In this document: positions 14,306 through 22,810 of the stretch, one piece after another
Position numbering within the stretch: the first letter of the stretch is position 1
How the letters are laid out: every line of letters starts with the position of its first letter
NCBI GenBank assembly: GCA_000496475.1
Contig: AYMW01000001.1
Coordinates: forward strand, 1,256,225 to 1,320,224
Direction: 5' to 3'
Source: Betaproteobacteria bacterium MOLA814
GTDB taxonomy: Bacteria; Pseudomonadota; Gammaproteobacteria; Burkholderiales; Burkholderiaceae_C
Length of the DNA stretch: 64,000 nucleotides
Notes under the pieces: generated by a model
The model's input: the letters and a program-made list of their open reading frames with translations, nothing else
Database searches by the model: none
Told to the model about the DNA's origin: nothing
Made by a program: the position numbers and the translations under genes

Positions 14306-15606
14306 TGGGTGGTCAGCGGCGTGCGAATATCGACATAGGCACGGGCACGTACACCACGCGCCCACGCGGCATAACGCTGCACCGCTTGTTGCTCACGTAA
14401 CAAGTTGGTAATAGCCACGGTTTGCTCTGCAGCGCTCAAGGCAACGCGCGCACGCTCTACCGTTTGTATCAAGTGCACACCAAAGCGAGACACCACTGGT
14501 GGTGAGATGGCGTTGATAGCCAGATTGTCCATGGCGGCCTCAAACTCTGGTACAAACATACCCGGGCGGGCCCAGCCCAAATCGCCGCCTGCTTGTGCTG
14601 AGGCATCTTGGCTGACGTCAACGGCAACGCTGGCGAAGTCACGTTCCCCCGCAACGATTTGAGCACGCATTGCGGTTAGTGCTGCGACAGCTTTGTGTTG
14701 CTCGTCTTTTGTTTGCGCGCGCAGCAAGATGTGGCGCGCGCGCGTTTGCTCCACCGTCATGACAGGCGCTGCGCGCTGCTGTTTCAGCAACTTAACGACG
14801 TGCAGTCCAGCACCACTGCGTACCACCTCGGAGACACCGCCTGGCGATAAACTGGCCACTGCGTTGACAAATAAAGGTGGCAGTTCCGCCACCAGACGCA
14901 GACCCAAGTCGCCGCCTTGAGCGGCATCGCCAGCGCCAGAGAACTCACGAGCCAGAGCGGCAAAATCTGCCCCCGATTTGGCCTTGACAGCCAGCTCGTC
15001 AGCCAGTGCCTGGGCTGTAGCAACAACAGACTGGCCTGCACCCTCAGGAATAGCTACCAAAATATGTGCCACCTGCAAGCTTAATGGACCAGGTTGTGCC
15101 TGGGCTTGCTTTTGTAAAAATTGGCGAATATCCGCTGGGGTGATGTCAATACGGTTGTCGACCTCGCGCACTCGGATACGCTGGACCAACAGCTGGTCAT
15201 GCAGTTGGCGTCTAAAACCAACGATGCTGAGACCCTCGAGCTCAATTTGCTGGTGCAAGCCCTCAATACTGACCTGATTCTGTGCCGCAACGGTTTGCTC
15301 CGCAGCATCAACATCAGCCTGCGTCACCACCACGCCAGCCTGCGTTGCAGCTTGAGCCTGCGCACGCTCATTGATCAGGGCCTCGAGCACTTGACTGCGC
15401 AACTGCGCGCCGCTGGCAGATGCGTTTTGTTTGGCCACTGCTTGCACACGCCGGCTCAGCTCAAAGGACGTGATTGGTTCTGTACCCACCACGGCCACAA
15501 TGGCGTCACTCAACTCAGGTGCCAGGACTGTTTGTGCCAGCGCATGCTGCGCAACCGGGCTCAGGCACAGCGCCAACAGGGCTACATGAAGACGTTGTAA
15601 CAACAT
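14302..15606 (-). CDS. surA: Periplasmic chaperone / peptidyl-prolyl isomerase SurA
   Basis: SurA escorts outer-membrane proteins, LptD among them, across the periplasm. A signal peptide ([15 protein letters not shown], cut near residue 24) is followed by the SurA N-terminal domain ([20 protein letters not shown]) and two parvulin domains ([11 protein letters not shown]...GGDLG, and [11 protein letters not shown]...[10 protein letters not shown]). The 434 residues match the family. The gene starts 8 bp after the lptD stop, so it is in an lptD-surA-rsmA operon; pdxA, found here in enteric bacteria, is absent. Confidence 0.96.
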   Translation of the reverse strand: MLLQRLHVALLALCLSPVAQHALAQTVLAPELSDAIVAVVGTEPITSFELSRRVQAVAKQNASASGAQLRSQVLEALINERAQAQAATQAGVVVTQADVDAAEQTVAAQNQVSIEGLHQQIELEGLSIVGFRRQLHDQLLVQRIRVREVDNRIDITPADIRQFLQKQAQAQPGPLSLQVAHILVAIPEGAGQSVVATAQALADELAVKAKSGADFAALAREFSGAGDAAQGGDLGLRLVAELPPLFVNAVASLSPGGVSEVVRSGAGLHVVKLLKQQRAAPVMTVEQTRARHILLRAQTKDEQHKAVAALTAMRAQIVAGERDFASVAVDVSQDASAQAGGDLGWARPGMFVPEFEAAMDNLAINAISPPVVSRFGVHLIQTVERARVALSAAEQTVAITNLLREQQAVQRYAAWARGVRARAYVDIRTPLTTQ

Positions 15607-15614
15607 AAATTCCC

Positions 15615-17999
15615 TTATTCGTAATTTTGAAAGCGGCTGGGCGCTTGTATATCTTGGCGCAGGTATTGGTAACGCGGCACGCTGGCGCTCAATGTCTTGA
15701 TTGGACTAGCGCCGAGGCGCGAAAAGCCTACGAACTCCAGCTGGAACAAAATGCGTCGATTGGATTTTGTATTGGAGGTTTGCAAGCGCTCTACCACCAC
15801 ACGCCCAACCCAGCAACCCGCGTCGTATTCGAAGCCCGTGACCAAGTCGGCAATTTTTTTATCAACGCGGCTGTAGTTCACACGGCCAACGCTGTACCAC
15901 CGCGGCGCGCCCAAGCCTCTTCCAGGCCCTAAGTCTTCTCCCCTGTCACCCCACAAATCATTGAGTGGCCACTGCCATGCCAAGTCAACCAATTCACTGC
16001 TGTTGCGCTGCAAACGGTACGCCAGACTCACCGTACGGTAATTGCTGGGTCTATAACTGACACCCCACGTCGCACGCTTGGCACGGCCGATATCTTGGTC
16101 GTATTGCACCAAGCCATCAACACGCCACAACTGACTGGGTTTGTACGCGCCGCCCAGCAACACGTCACTGACTTGGTCTGTTTGAACTGCTGCGCCGTCG
16201 GCGATGCCCTGGACCTGGTCTTGCAAGCGCATGCGCTGCGCAACCGTCATTCTGAGCACTTCACGACCAGACTTCCCTGCAAACCATCGGGAAGTGACGC
16301 CTAAGGTCAGGGTCTTGGTATCGGCTAAGCGATCGTTGCCAGTGAACGGGTTGGCCGAATAAATACTTGCCAGATTGAAGTCGGCCTCGCCAGAATCGTA
16401 GTTGGGCAAGCCGTCTTGGCTGCTGAACGGCGTGTAGGCCAACATGGCGCGCGGCTCAAGTGTTTGTATGCCATCGGTGCCAGTGTCACGCTCGAACACC
16501 AGGCCAGCATCTAGGCTCAATGTAGGCAGCGTCACGTTGGCATGTCGCCGACCTACATAGGCGCCTGACGTCAGCGCGTTATCCAGTTGGTAGCTGCGGC
16601 TGTGCAGGCGCAAGGCAGGCTGTATATAGCCACCCGGCGTTGACAAACGCTTGCTCACCTGCCCAGACAGAACCGCTCTGTCGCCACTGAAACTGTGGTC
16701 AGCCGGGTCGGCAGAGAAACGGGTGAGTTGTGAGTTGAGCTGCCAGTCCAAACCGGCCAATTGTGTCGACGGGCTGTTAGAGGCCATGTCGTAAGTCAGG
16801 TGCGGCTCGCGGTCGTAGGGTGCCACGATGCGTGTCGTATCGGTACTTTGCAAGGTCTCCCACTTGTAAGAGCCTACGCTGGCTTGCCACAAGCCTTGTT
16901 GGGTGCTGAGGATCACGTTGTTGGCCAGCAAGCGGTCCGTCAGCGAGGTGGTGCTGCGCGGGAAGTCTGACCAATAATCACCATCGCTGACGCGGTTGAG
17001 ATTGGTTTGCAAGCGCACAGGCAAGTCGCCAACACGCAAGCCTTGGTTGTGTTGTAACGACCATCCCCAACGCGTATCGCCGTTGCGCAGCTTGTCACTC
17101 GCCATATGGGCCGCGCGTAGTCTGCCGTCATAGCTTTGGCCTAAATAACGGTACTCACCCGCCAAATCCACCCCACGCTTTCCCATGTAAGTGGGGTACA
17201 GCGTTGCGTCGTGGTTGGGCGCAATGTTGAGGTAGTACGGCACCGTTAGCTCGACACCGCTGGCTTGGTCAAAATTCAAGGTGGGTGGCAAGAGGCCAGA
17301 CTTGCGCGCATCGGACAGCGGAAAGCTCACCCACGGTGAAGCCAATACAGGCACGCCTTTGAACTTCAGCACACCACCAATGGCGGTGCCGGTGTCATCA
17401 GTTTGGTCAAAGGTAATTGACGAAGCACTGACCACCCAGTCAGGCGCCCATGTGCCCCCTGGCGGTCTTGGACATGTTGAGTAGGTCACGTCTGTGGCAA
17501 CTGCCACGTCTGGGCCTTTGAAGTCAATCCGTGCGGCCTGACCTCTGCCTTGACCCTGCCCGCTCACACTGTTGATCTCAAACTCTGGGGTGTCGAAATA
17601 GCCTTCGGTCGTGTCAAGTTTAATTTGCGCTTGTGGTCCCGTAAAGCGGTTACCACGCTGGTTGACATGCACATGGCCTTGCATGGTGACTGTGTCAGTG
17701 ACCACATCTTGGTCAATGGTGTCGGCCTTGATGATGACGCCATGGCGGCGCAACTGCGCTTGGCCCTCAATGCGCGTAGACACATCGGCCTCGCCAGTGA
17801 TGTTGTCGCCAGAGACGAAGGTGGGCAGTTGGTCTTTGGCAGACGCAGGCAGATCCTCTGCCAACTCTTGGCTGAGCTGCAGGTTGTTGGATACAGCGCT
17901 GACGGGCGGCTCCGCGCTGTGGGCCGATACGCTGTGCAGGGCGGCACTCAAGCCACACATGAGCAAGACCTGAGGCCACGAGGAGAAACGTTTGAGCAT
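15615..17999 (-). CDS. lptD: LPS-assembly protein LptD
   Basis: Outer-membrane beta-barrel that inserts lipopolysaccharide into the outer leaflet with LptE. A signal peptide ends near residue 28 (LHSVSAHSA). A periplasmic OstA/jellyroll part follows (GQAQLRRHGVIIKADTI, MQGHVHVNQRGNRFTGPQAQ), then a long barrel rich in alternating aromatic strands; residues VFYLNIAP-like and KSGLLPPTLNFDQASG mark the LptD family. 794 residues is normal. No typical pair of early cysteines is obvious; Cys is seen at TYSTCPRPPGG and near the C terminus in YDAGCWVGRV. It is divergent from amgK, a conserved arrangement. Confidence 0.95.
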   Translation of the reverse strand: MLKRFSSWPQVLLMCGLSAALHSVSAHSAEPPVSAVSNNLQLSQELAEDLPASAKDQLPTFVSGDNITGEADVSTRIEGQAQLRRHGVIIKADTIDQDVVTDTVTMQGHVHVNQRGNRFTGPQAQIKLDTTEGYFDTPEFEINSVSGQGQGRGQAARIDFKGPDVAVATDVTYSTCPRPPGGTWAPDWVVSASSITFDQTDDTGTAIGGVLKFKGVPVLASPWVSFPLSDARKSGLLPPTLNFDQASGVELTVPYYLNIAPNHDATLYPTYMGKRGVDLAGEYRYLGQSYDGRLRAAHMASDKLRNGDTRWGWSLQHNQGLRVGDLPVRLQTNLNRVSDGDYWSDFPRSTTSLTDRLLANNVILSTQQGLWQASVGSYKWETLQSTDTTRIVAPYDREPHLTYDMASNSPSTQLAGLDWQLNSQLTRFSADPADHSFSGDRAVLSGQVSKRLSTPGGYIQPALRLHSRSYQLDNALTSGAYVGRRHANVTLPTLSLDAGLVFERDTGTDGIQTLEPRAMLAYTPFSSQDGLPNYDSGEADFNLASIYSANPFTGNDRLADTKTLTLGVTSRWFAGKSGREVLRMTVAQRMRLQDQVQGIADGAAVQTDQVSDVLLGGAYKPSQLWRVDGLVQYDQDIGRAKRATWGVSYRPSNYRTVSLAYRLQRNSSELVDLAWQWPLNDLWGDRGEDLGPGRGLGAPRWYSVGRVNYSRVDKKIADLVTGFEYDAGCWVGRVVVERLQTSNTKSNRRILFQLEFVGFSRLGASPIKTLSASVPRYQYLRQDIQAPSRFQNYE

Positions 18000-18199
18000 A
18001 GACAGAGGCTATACGAACTTGCAAGCAAGCGCCGCACAGGTGTTGAGAAAGGTGGGTAGTTGCGCAAGCCGATTAAGAGCAGCACATACAATCATTACTG
18101 CCATTATCCTACGAGACACTTGCGCCTATAAAAGCGGCGCGGCCAGCCATGCAAACCACACCCATACAGCGCACGCAACACCATGATCAGTCCTTGGAA

Positions 18200-19366
18200 A
18201 TGTCTGTCAAATGGGACGACACGCAGCGAGGCGAGGCGTTTGCCAATTGGCTGAGCGCCATTGCTCCAACTCACCAATTGGATCTCAGCACGTTGGTCAT
18301 CGCCAGCGCTGATGCCAGCTTTAGGCGCTATTTGCGGATTCGAGATACCAACGCACATCCGTTGATCATCATGGATGCCCCCCCAGACAAAGAAGACTGC
18401 GCCGCCTTTGCGCATATTGCCCAACTCCTGCAAGACGCCAGTGTTGCTGCCCCACACGTATTGGCCTGGGACGCGGCTCTTGGGTTTATGTTGCTGACAG
18501 ACTTGGGGCAACACACCTTGCTAGATGTGCTGAGCCAAGTACCTGGTCTGCGCAGCGCCTTTGACATCGCACCACCCAATGCACCCACAGTTGACGTCGC
18601 AGCTCTGGCCTACACAACAGAAGCCGACAAGTCCGCTTCACTGCGCGTTGCCCACGGCTTGGTGCGCTCTTACATGGGTCAAAGTTTGGATATGCTGGTG
18701 CAATGGCAGCAGGCCACGCAAGCCCAAGCCTTGCCAGCCTACGACCATGCATTGCTGCTGCGCGAGCTCAAATTATTCCCCGAGTGGTATATAACCAAAC
18801 ACAAGGGCATAACGCTAGACACTGCACAGGAGCAAACGCTGGCGCGCACGTTTGAGACCCTCATCACCCACAACCTAGATGCCCCCATGGTGTTTGTCCA
18901 CCGCGACTTTATGCCGCGCAATATTATGGTGGACCACAACAACAATTTGGGCTTGTTAGACTTTCAAGACGCAGTCATTGGGCCTGTTACCTACGACATT
19001 GCCAGCCTCATGCGTGATGCATTTTGGAGTTGGGATGACGACATGGTTATCGACATCACTGTGCGTTACTGGGAACGTGCACGTGCAGCAGGGCTGCTCA
19101 ATCACCACGACTGGGCCCAAGACTTTGGCGCATTTTTCCGCGCTGTGGAATGGATGGGGTTACAACGTCATTTAAAAATATTGGGTATTTTTGCTCGCCT
19201 CAGCTTACGCGATGGTAAGCCCAAGTACTTGGCTGATACGCCGCGCTTCATACATTACGTGCGCAACACAGCAGCGCGCTACCGAGAGCTGAAGCCACTG
19301 CTACAACTCATTGACCACATAGAGGGTCTCGAGGCAGCCAGTGGCTACTCATTTGGCCGCGCTTAG
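18200..19366 (+). CDS. amgK: N-acetylmuramate/N-acetylglucosamine anomeric kinase AmgK (aminoglycoside-phosphotransferase fold)
   Basis: APH-fold kinase that phosphorylates MurNAc at C1 in the MurU-dependent peptidoglycan recycling pathway. The catalytic loop FVHRDFMPRNIMVD contains Asp236 and its Asn, and GLLDFQDA supplies the metal-binding Asp254 (numbering from 18200). The early FRRYLRI and the C-terminal MGLQRHLKILGIFARL are typical of this family. The start is a choice: the ATG at 18200 gives the family-like MSVKWDD, while an in-frame ATG at 18149 would add 17 unconserved residues; neither has a good Shine-Dalgarno. It is divergent from lptD. murU, normally adjacent, is at 6966. Confidence 0.88.
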   Translation: MSVKWDDTQRGEAFANWLSAIAPTHQLDLSTLVIASADASFRRYLRIRDTNAHPLIIMDAPPDKEDCAAFAHIAQLLQDASVAAPHVLAWDAALGFMLLTDLGQHTLLDVLSQVPGLRSAFDIAPPNAPTVDVAALAYTTEADKSASLRVAHGLVRSYMGQSLDMLVQWQQATQAQALPAYDHALLLRELKLFPEWYITKHKGITLDTAQEQTLARTFETLITHNLDAPMVFVHRDFMPRNIMVDHNNNLGLLDFQDAVIGPVTYDIASLMRDAFWSWDDDMVIDITVRYWERARAAGLLNHHDWAQDFGAFFRAVEWMGLQRHLKILGIFARLSLRDGKPKYLADTPRFIHYVRNTAARYRELKPLLQLIDHIEGLEAASGYSFGRA

Positions 19367-19401
19367 GCCACACGCGGCACCACCACGACATTCATAACGC
19401 T

Positions 19402-20124
19402 ATGCCCCGTATTTATTGTGACCAAACCCTACACGCTGGGGGCCACCTGACCCTGTCCAAAGAGGCCAGTCGCCACATACAAGTCCTGCGCATGCAGCCG
19501 GGCCAAACGGTGCATCTGTTTGATGGCTATGGTGGTGAATACGAAGCAAACATTACGCAAATAGGGCGGCAACATGTCGATGTTGCCGTTGGCTTACACA
19601 CAGCTGTTGAACGCGAAGCATCACATGCTGTGCATTTGGCGGTGTGTATGCCCGCCAATGAACGCATGGACTGGCTGGTCGAAAAAGCAGTTGAGTTGGG
19701 CGTGGCCAGCATCACCCCTTTGATGAGCCAACGCAATGTCGTCAAGCTCTCAGGCGAGCGAGCCGAAAAAAAGCAAGCGCACTGGCAAGCAGTTGCAGTG
19801 GCCGCTTGTGAGCAATGTGGTCGTAACCTTGTGCCAACCATTGCACTGCCTCTTAGCTTGTCGTCGTGGCTGAAAGGCTTTGAATCAACGTCGCATTCCG
19901 CGCAACGGTTTGTGCTGTCACTGCAAGCTACCACTGCGACTATGGCCGAGCCCACCGCTGCGGTGCCCAATGCGACCTGGATACTCAGTGGCCCTGAAGG
20001 CGGCTTAACCGCCCAAGAAGAAGCCCTTGCCATTGCGCTAGGCTGGGCACCTCTCAGCTTGGGGCCCCGCGTCTTGCGGGCCGAAACAGCTGCATTGGCG
20101 GCGTTGATACGTCTGACCGCATAA
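19402..20124 (+). CDS. rsmE: 16S rRNA (uracil1498-N3)-methyltransferase
   Basis: SPOUT-class methyltransferase that methylates U1498 of 16S rRNA. The N-terminal PUA-like part contains HIQVLRMQPGQTVHLFDG; the knotted domain carries EKAVELGVASITPL, CEQCGRN, LSGPEGGLTAQEE and SLGPRVLRAETA, the SAM-binding signature. 240 residues is normal. It follows amgK by 35 bp and may share its transcript. Confidence 0.96.
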   Translation: MPRIYCDQTLHAGGHLTLSKEASRHIQVLRMQPGQTVHLFDGYGGEYEANITQIGRQHVDVAVGLHTAVEREASHAVHLAVCMPANERMDWLVEKAVELGVASITPLMSQRNVVKLSGERAEKKQAHWQAVAVAACEQCGRNLVPTIALPLSLSSWLKGFESTSHSAQRFVLSLQATTATMAEPTAAVPNATWILSGPEGGLTAQEEALAIALGWAPLSLGPRVLRAETAALAALIRLTA

Positions 20125-20159
20125 CCTAACAAACCACGCTGTGCGCAGCGAAACCGCTT

Positions 20160-21347
20160 ATGAACAAAAACCTGTGGTTTCTTGCCGCTGCACAAGGCCT
20201 ATTTTTAACCCACAACGTGGTATTCATTGCCATCAATGGCTTGGTCGGCCTGGCTTTGGCGCCATTGGGTTGGATGGCTACTTTGCCAATAACCGGCTAT
20301 GTGGTGGGTGCCGCGCTGTCTACAGGCATAGTCGCTAAAACGCAGCGGCGATTTGGCCGTCAAGTGTCCTTCCAACTGGGCTTGCTGGTTGCACTTGTCT
20401 CGGCACTGCTGTGTGCCCTGGCCACCATACAAAGCAACTTTTGGATGTTGGTGTGTGCGACCGTTCTGGCCGGTTACTACAGCGCCAACGGCCAGCTGTA
20501 CCGTTTTGCGGCGGCTGAACTGGCAGCGCCGGAATCGCGCGAACAAGCGGTGTCTTTGGTGTTGGCCGGTGGTCTCATTGGTGCGGTAGTAGGCCCCAAC
20601 TTGGCGGCTATGACGCGCAGCCTGACCGTTACGGCTTTTACCGGTTCCTACCTGTCCTTGGTGGCTGTGGCCGCCTTGTCCATGGCCATCATGGCGGTGG
20701 TTCGCTTTCCAGAGATTGCAAGCGCCCACAAGCGTGGCGATACCGGCCGCCCAATGGGTGTCATCATGCGCCAGCCTGTGTTCATAGTTGCCGCCGCCGG
20801 TGCGGCATTGGGATACGGCGTTATGAACTTGCTCATGGCGGCCACACCGCTGGCCATGCGCGTGTGTGGCATGGGTTTTGACAACATCGCCCTGGTACTA
20901 GAGTGGCATGTCATTGGCATGTTTGCACCTGGCTTTTTTACTGGCCACCTGATCAAGCGCTTTGGCGTTCTGCCCGTCATGGGCGTGGGTGTGCTGTTAA
21001 ACGCCGCCTGTATTGCCATCGCTTTGAATGGTCAAGACTTGATGCACTTTACGGCAGCCCTGTTCGTTTTGGGTGTCGGCTGGAATTTCTTGTTCACGGG
21101 CAGCACCACCTTGTCGTTGCAAGCCTATCGTCCCGAAGAAAAGGACAAGGCACAGGCGAGCATCAATTTTCTCACCTTCATCACCATGGCGCTGGGCTCA
21201 TTTGCATCGGGCGCGCTGCTCACCACACAAGGTTGGACCTGGTTGAACTGGGGCTCTTTGGTCCCTGTTGCCTTGACAGGCTTGGGCTTGTGGTGGCTCG
21301 GCATAAGAGGGCTGACCAACAACAAGCCGCACACACCACATAAATAA
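20160..21347 (+). CDS. Major facilitator superfamily transporter
   Basis: A 395-residue membrane protein with about twelve hydrophobic segments in two halves. After the first two helices comes the loop KTQRRFGRQ, the position of the MFS motif A, and a corresponding loop LIKRFGV follows in the second half. The sequence resembles the uncharacterised MFS permeases common in betaproteobacteria; the substrate is unknown. It starts 35 bp after rsmE and is followed by AT-rich DNA to 21465. Confidence 0.88.
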   Translation: MNKNLWFLAAAQGLFLTHNVVFIAINGLVGLALAPLGWMATLPITGYVVGAALSTGIVAKTQRRFGRQVSFQLGLLVALVSALLCALATIQSNFWMLVCATVLAGYYSANGQLYRFAAAELAAPESREQAVSLVLAGGLIGAVVGPNLAAMTRSLTVTAFTGSYLSLVAVAALSMAIMAVVRFPEIASAHKRGDTGRPMGVIMRQPVFIVAAAGAALGYGVMNLLMAATPLAMRVCGMGFDNIALVLEWHVIGMFAPGFFTGHLIKRFGVLPVMGVGVLLNAACIAIALNGQDLMHFTAALFVLGVGWNFLFTGSTTLSLQAYRPEEKDKAQASINFLTFITMALGSFASGALLTTQGWTWLNWGSLVPVALTGLGLWWLGIRGLTNNKPHTPHK

Positions 21348-21465
21348 TTGACATTTAAGTACTATTAATTTGTATTTAAATTATTTTTTGAATTAAAAAG
21401 TGCGACATAGTATGTGCTTAGTTGGCTGTTGTTCGGCCTTAACCATTCAAATGCAAGGAACACAT

Positions 21466-21908
21466 ATGGGACTCATGGATTCACTCATCAGCGCAGGCGC
21501 CAACGTGGCTAAGTCACAATTGGGCGACCACAATACAGGCGACGCCGGCGGGTTCAGTATGCTCGGCATGGCCGGCATAGCCAGTTCGCTGCTCCAACAA
21601 AGCGGGGGCACAGCGGCCTCATGGCCAAATTTCAAGACGCTGGCTTAGGCGATATTGCTGCTTCTTGGATGGGCAGCGACGCCAACCTCCCCGTATCTGG
21701 CGACCAACTGCAACAGGCCTTGGGCGGCGACACACTCAACAACTTGGCACAAGGAAGCGGCACTGATGGGCCAGGATTGGCCTCACAATTGGCCACCATG
21801 CTCCCAACCCTCATAGACCAGTTCACACCTGCGGGCGGCGTTGACGGTGACGGCATGCCAGACCTTGGTGCCATCACTGGCCTTTTAAGCAAGTTTATAA
21901 AGACTTAA
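21466..21908 (+). pseudogene. YidB-like (DUF937 family) protein, reading frame broken at a G tract
   Basis: Two overlapping pieces in different frames together make one YidB-like protein. The first (from ATG 21466, with AAGGAA 5 nt upstream) reads MGLMDSLISAGANVAK and SSLLQQSGG, then runs to a stop at 21648 with unrelated residues. The second frame continues the family sequence as LMAKFQDAGLGDIAASWMG, GDQLQQALGGDTLNNLA and LASQLATMLPTLIDQFTP to 21908. The break lies at five G at 21604-21608; one more G would restore a ~147-residue protein through SGGHSGLMAKF. It could be a true mutation, slippage-based phase variation or a sequence error. YidB function is poorly known. Confidence 0.75.
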
Positions 21909-21946
21909 AGACATTGCAAGCATGTAAAGATCTGCTTCAGGCAGGT

Positions 21947-22810
21947 TCAGAGCGGTAAAAGGGCATCCAGCCAACTGGCCAAAGTGGTCAGCGCAACATC
22001 GCGGTACAGCGGGGTCTCATTAAATATCTCGTGAAATGCGGCGTCTAGACGCTGCGTTTGTACGTTTGAGGACGCGCTGAGGGCAAATGCGTCGGTCGCT
22101 TTAGAGTCGACCAACCCGTCTGCACCGGCATACATCAACAACAGCGGTACCTGCCAAGCAGCAGCGCCAGCCAACACTTGCTGTGCAGTGCTGATTAACC
22201 AATGCCCCAACCTCGGCGAGATGTATGCGTGTACCAAGGGGTCTTGGGTATAGGCCTGAATAACCGCTTGGTCGTGGGACAAGCCGCCATGCTTTAAGCC
22301 ATTTGGCAGTCTAATGTTTGGCACATACTGCGCCAATATCCGCGCTAGATGTTGCTCAAGTCTGCGTGCATGCACACCCAGTACCGGTGATGACACTATG
22401 GCTGCCAGCGGACCAGCAGCAGAACCAATGATGGGGCCGCGCTGCAACCACCGCATAGCCACCAAGCCGCCCATGCTGTGGCCCAACACCAGCAGTGGCG
22501 CGCCGTCCGTGTGTGCCTTGGCAAAGGATTGCCAAACACTGTCGAGGTCCGTCAGCAAGGTGTCAGACTTAGGCAACACACCTCGCGCGCCGTCGCTAGC
22601 GCCATGACCACGCTGGTCGTAAGCCCAGACAGAAATGCCCTGCTGTTGAAGCCATGCGGCCAAGGCGTTGTAACGGTTAGCGTGCTCACCCAAGCCATGA
22701 ACCAGCAACACGTGGGCACGCGGCGCATCAACACGTTGCCATGGCCAGGCCAACGCAACCAAGTTGTGGCCGTCCGACATGGTTAAGTTGTTTACGGCTG
22801 GTCTACTCAT
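21947..22810 (-). CDS. Alpha/beta hydrolase, monoacylglycerol-lipase/lysophospholipase-like
   Basis: Serine hydrolase of 287 residues. The oxyanion-loop motif VLLVHGLGEHANRY, the YDQRGHGASDG loop and the nucleophile elbow GHSMGG are all present; a C-terminal Asp (YAGADGLVD) and His (DAAFHEIFNE) complete a plausible triad. The HGLGEH...RGHG...GHSMGG set is typical of the Hydrolase_4 (PldB/MGL) family. No signal peptide. Its start overlaps the end of the SulP gene by 8 bp, so it is translated from the metX-metW-sulP transcript. Confidence 0.88.
   Translation of the reverse strand: MSRPAVNNLTMSDGHNLVALAWPWQRVDAPRAHVLLVHGLGEHANRYNALAAWLQQQGISVWAYDQRGHGASDGARGVLPKSDTLLTDLDSVWQSFAKAHTDGAPLLVLGHSMGGLVAMRWLQRGPIIGSAAGPLAAIVSSPVLGVHARRLEQHLARILAQYVPNIRLPNGLKHGGLSHDQAVIQAYTQDPLVHAYISPRLGHWLISTAQQVLAGAAAWQVPLLLMYAGADGLVDSKATDAFALSASSNVQTQRLDAAFHEIFNETPLYRDVALTTLASWLDALLPL

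Noticed and set aside
13577-14411. Long plus-strand reading frames opposite rsmA and surA
   Set aside because: They are antisense shadows of well-supported genes and have no recognisable motifs.
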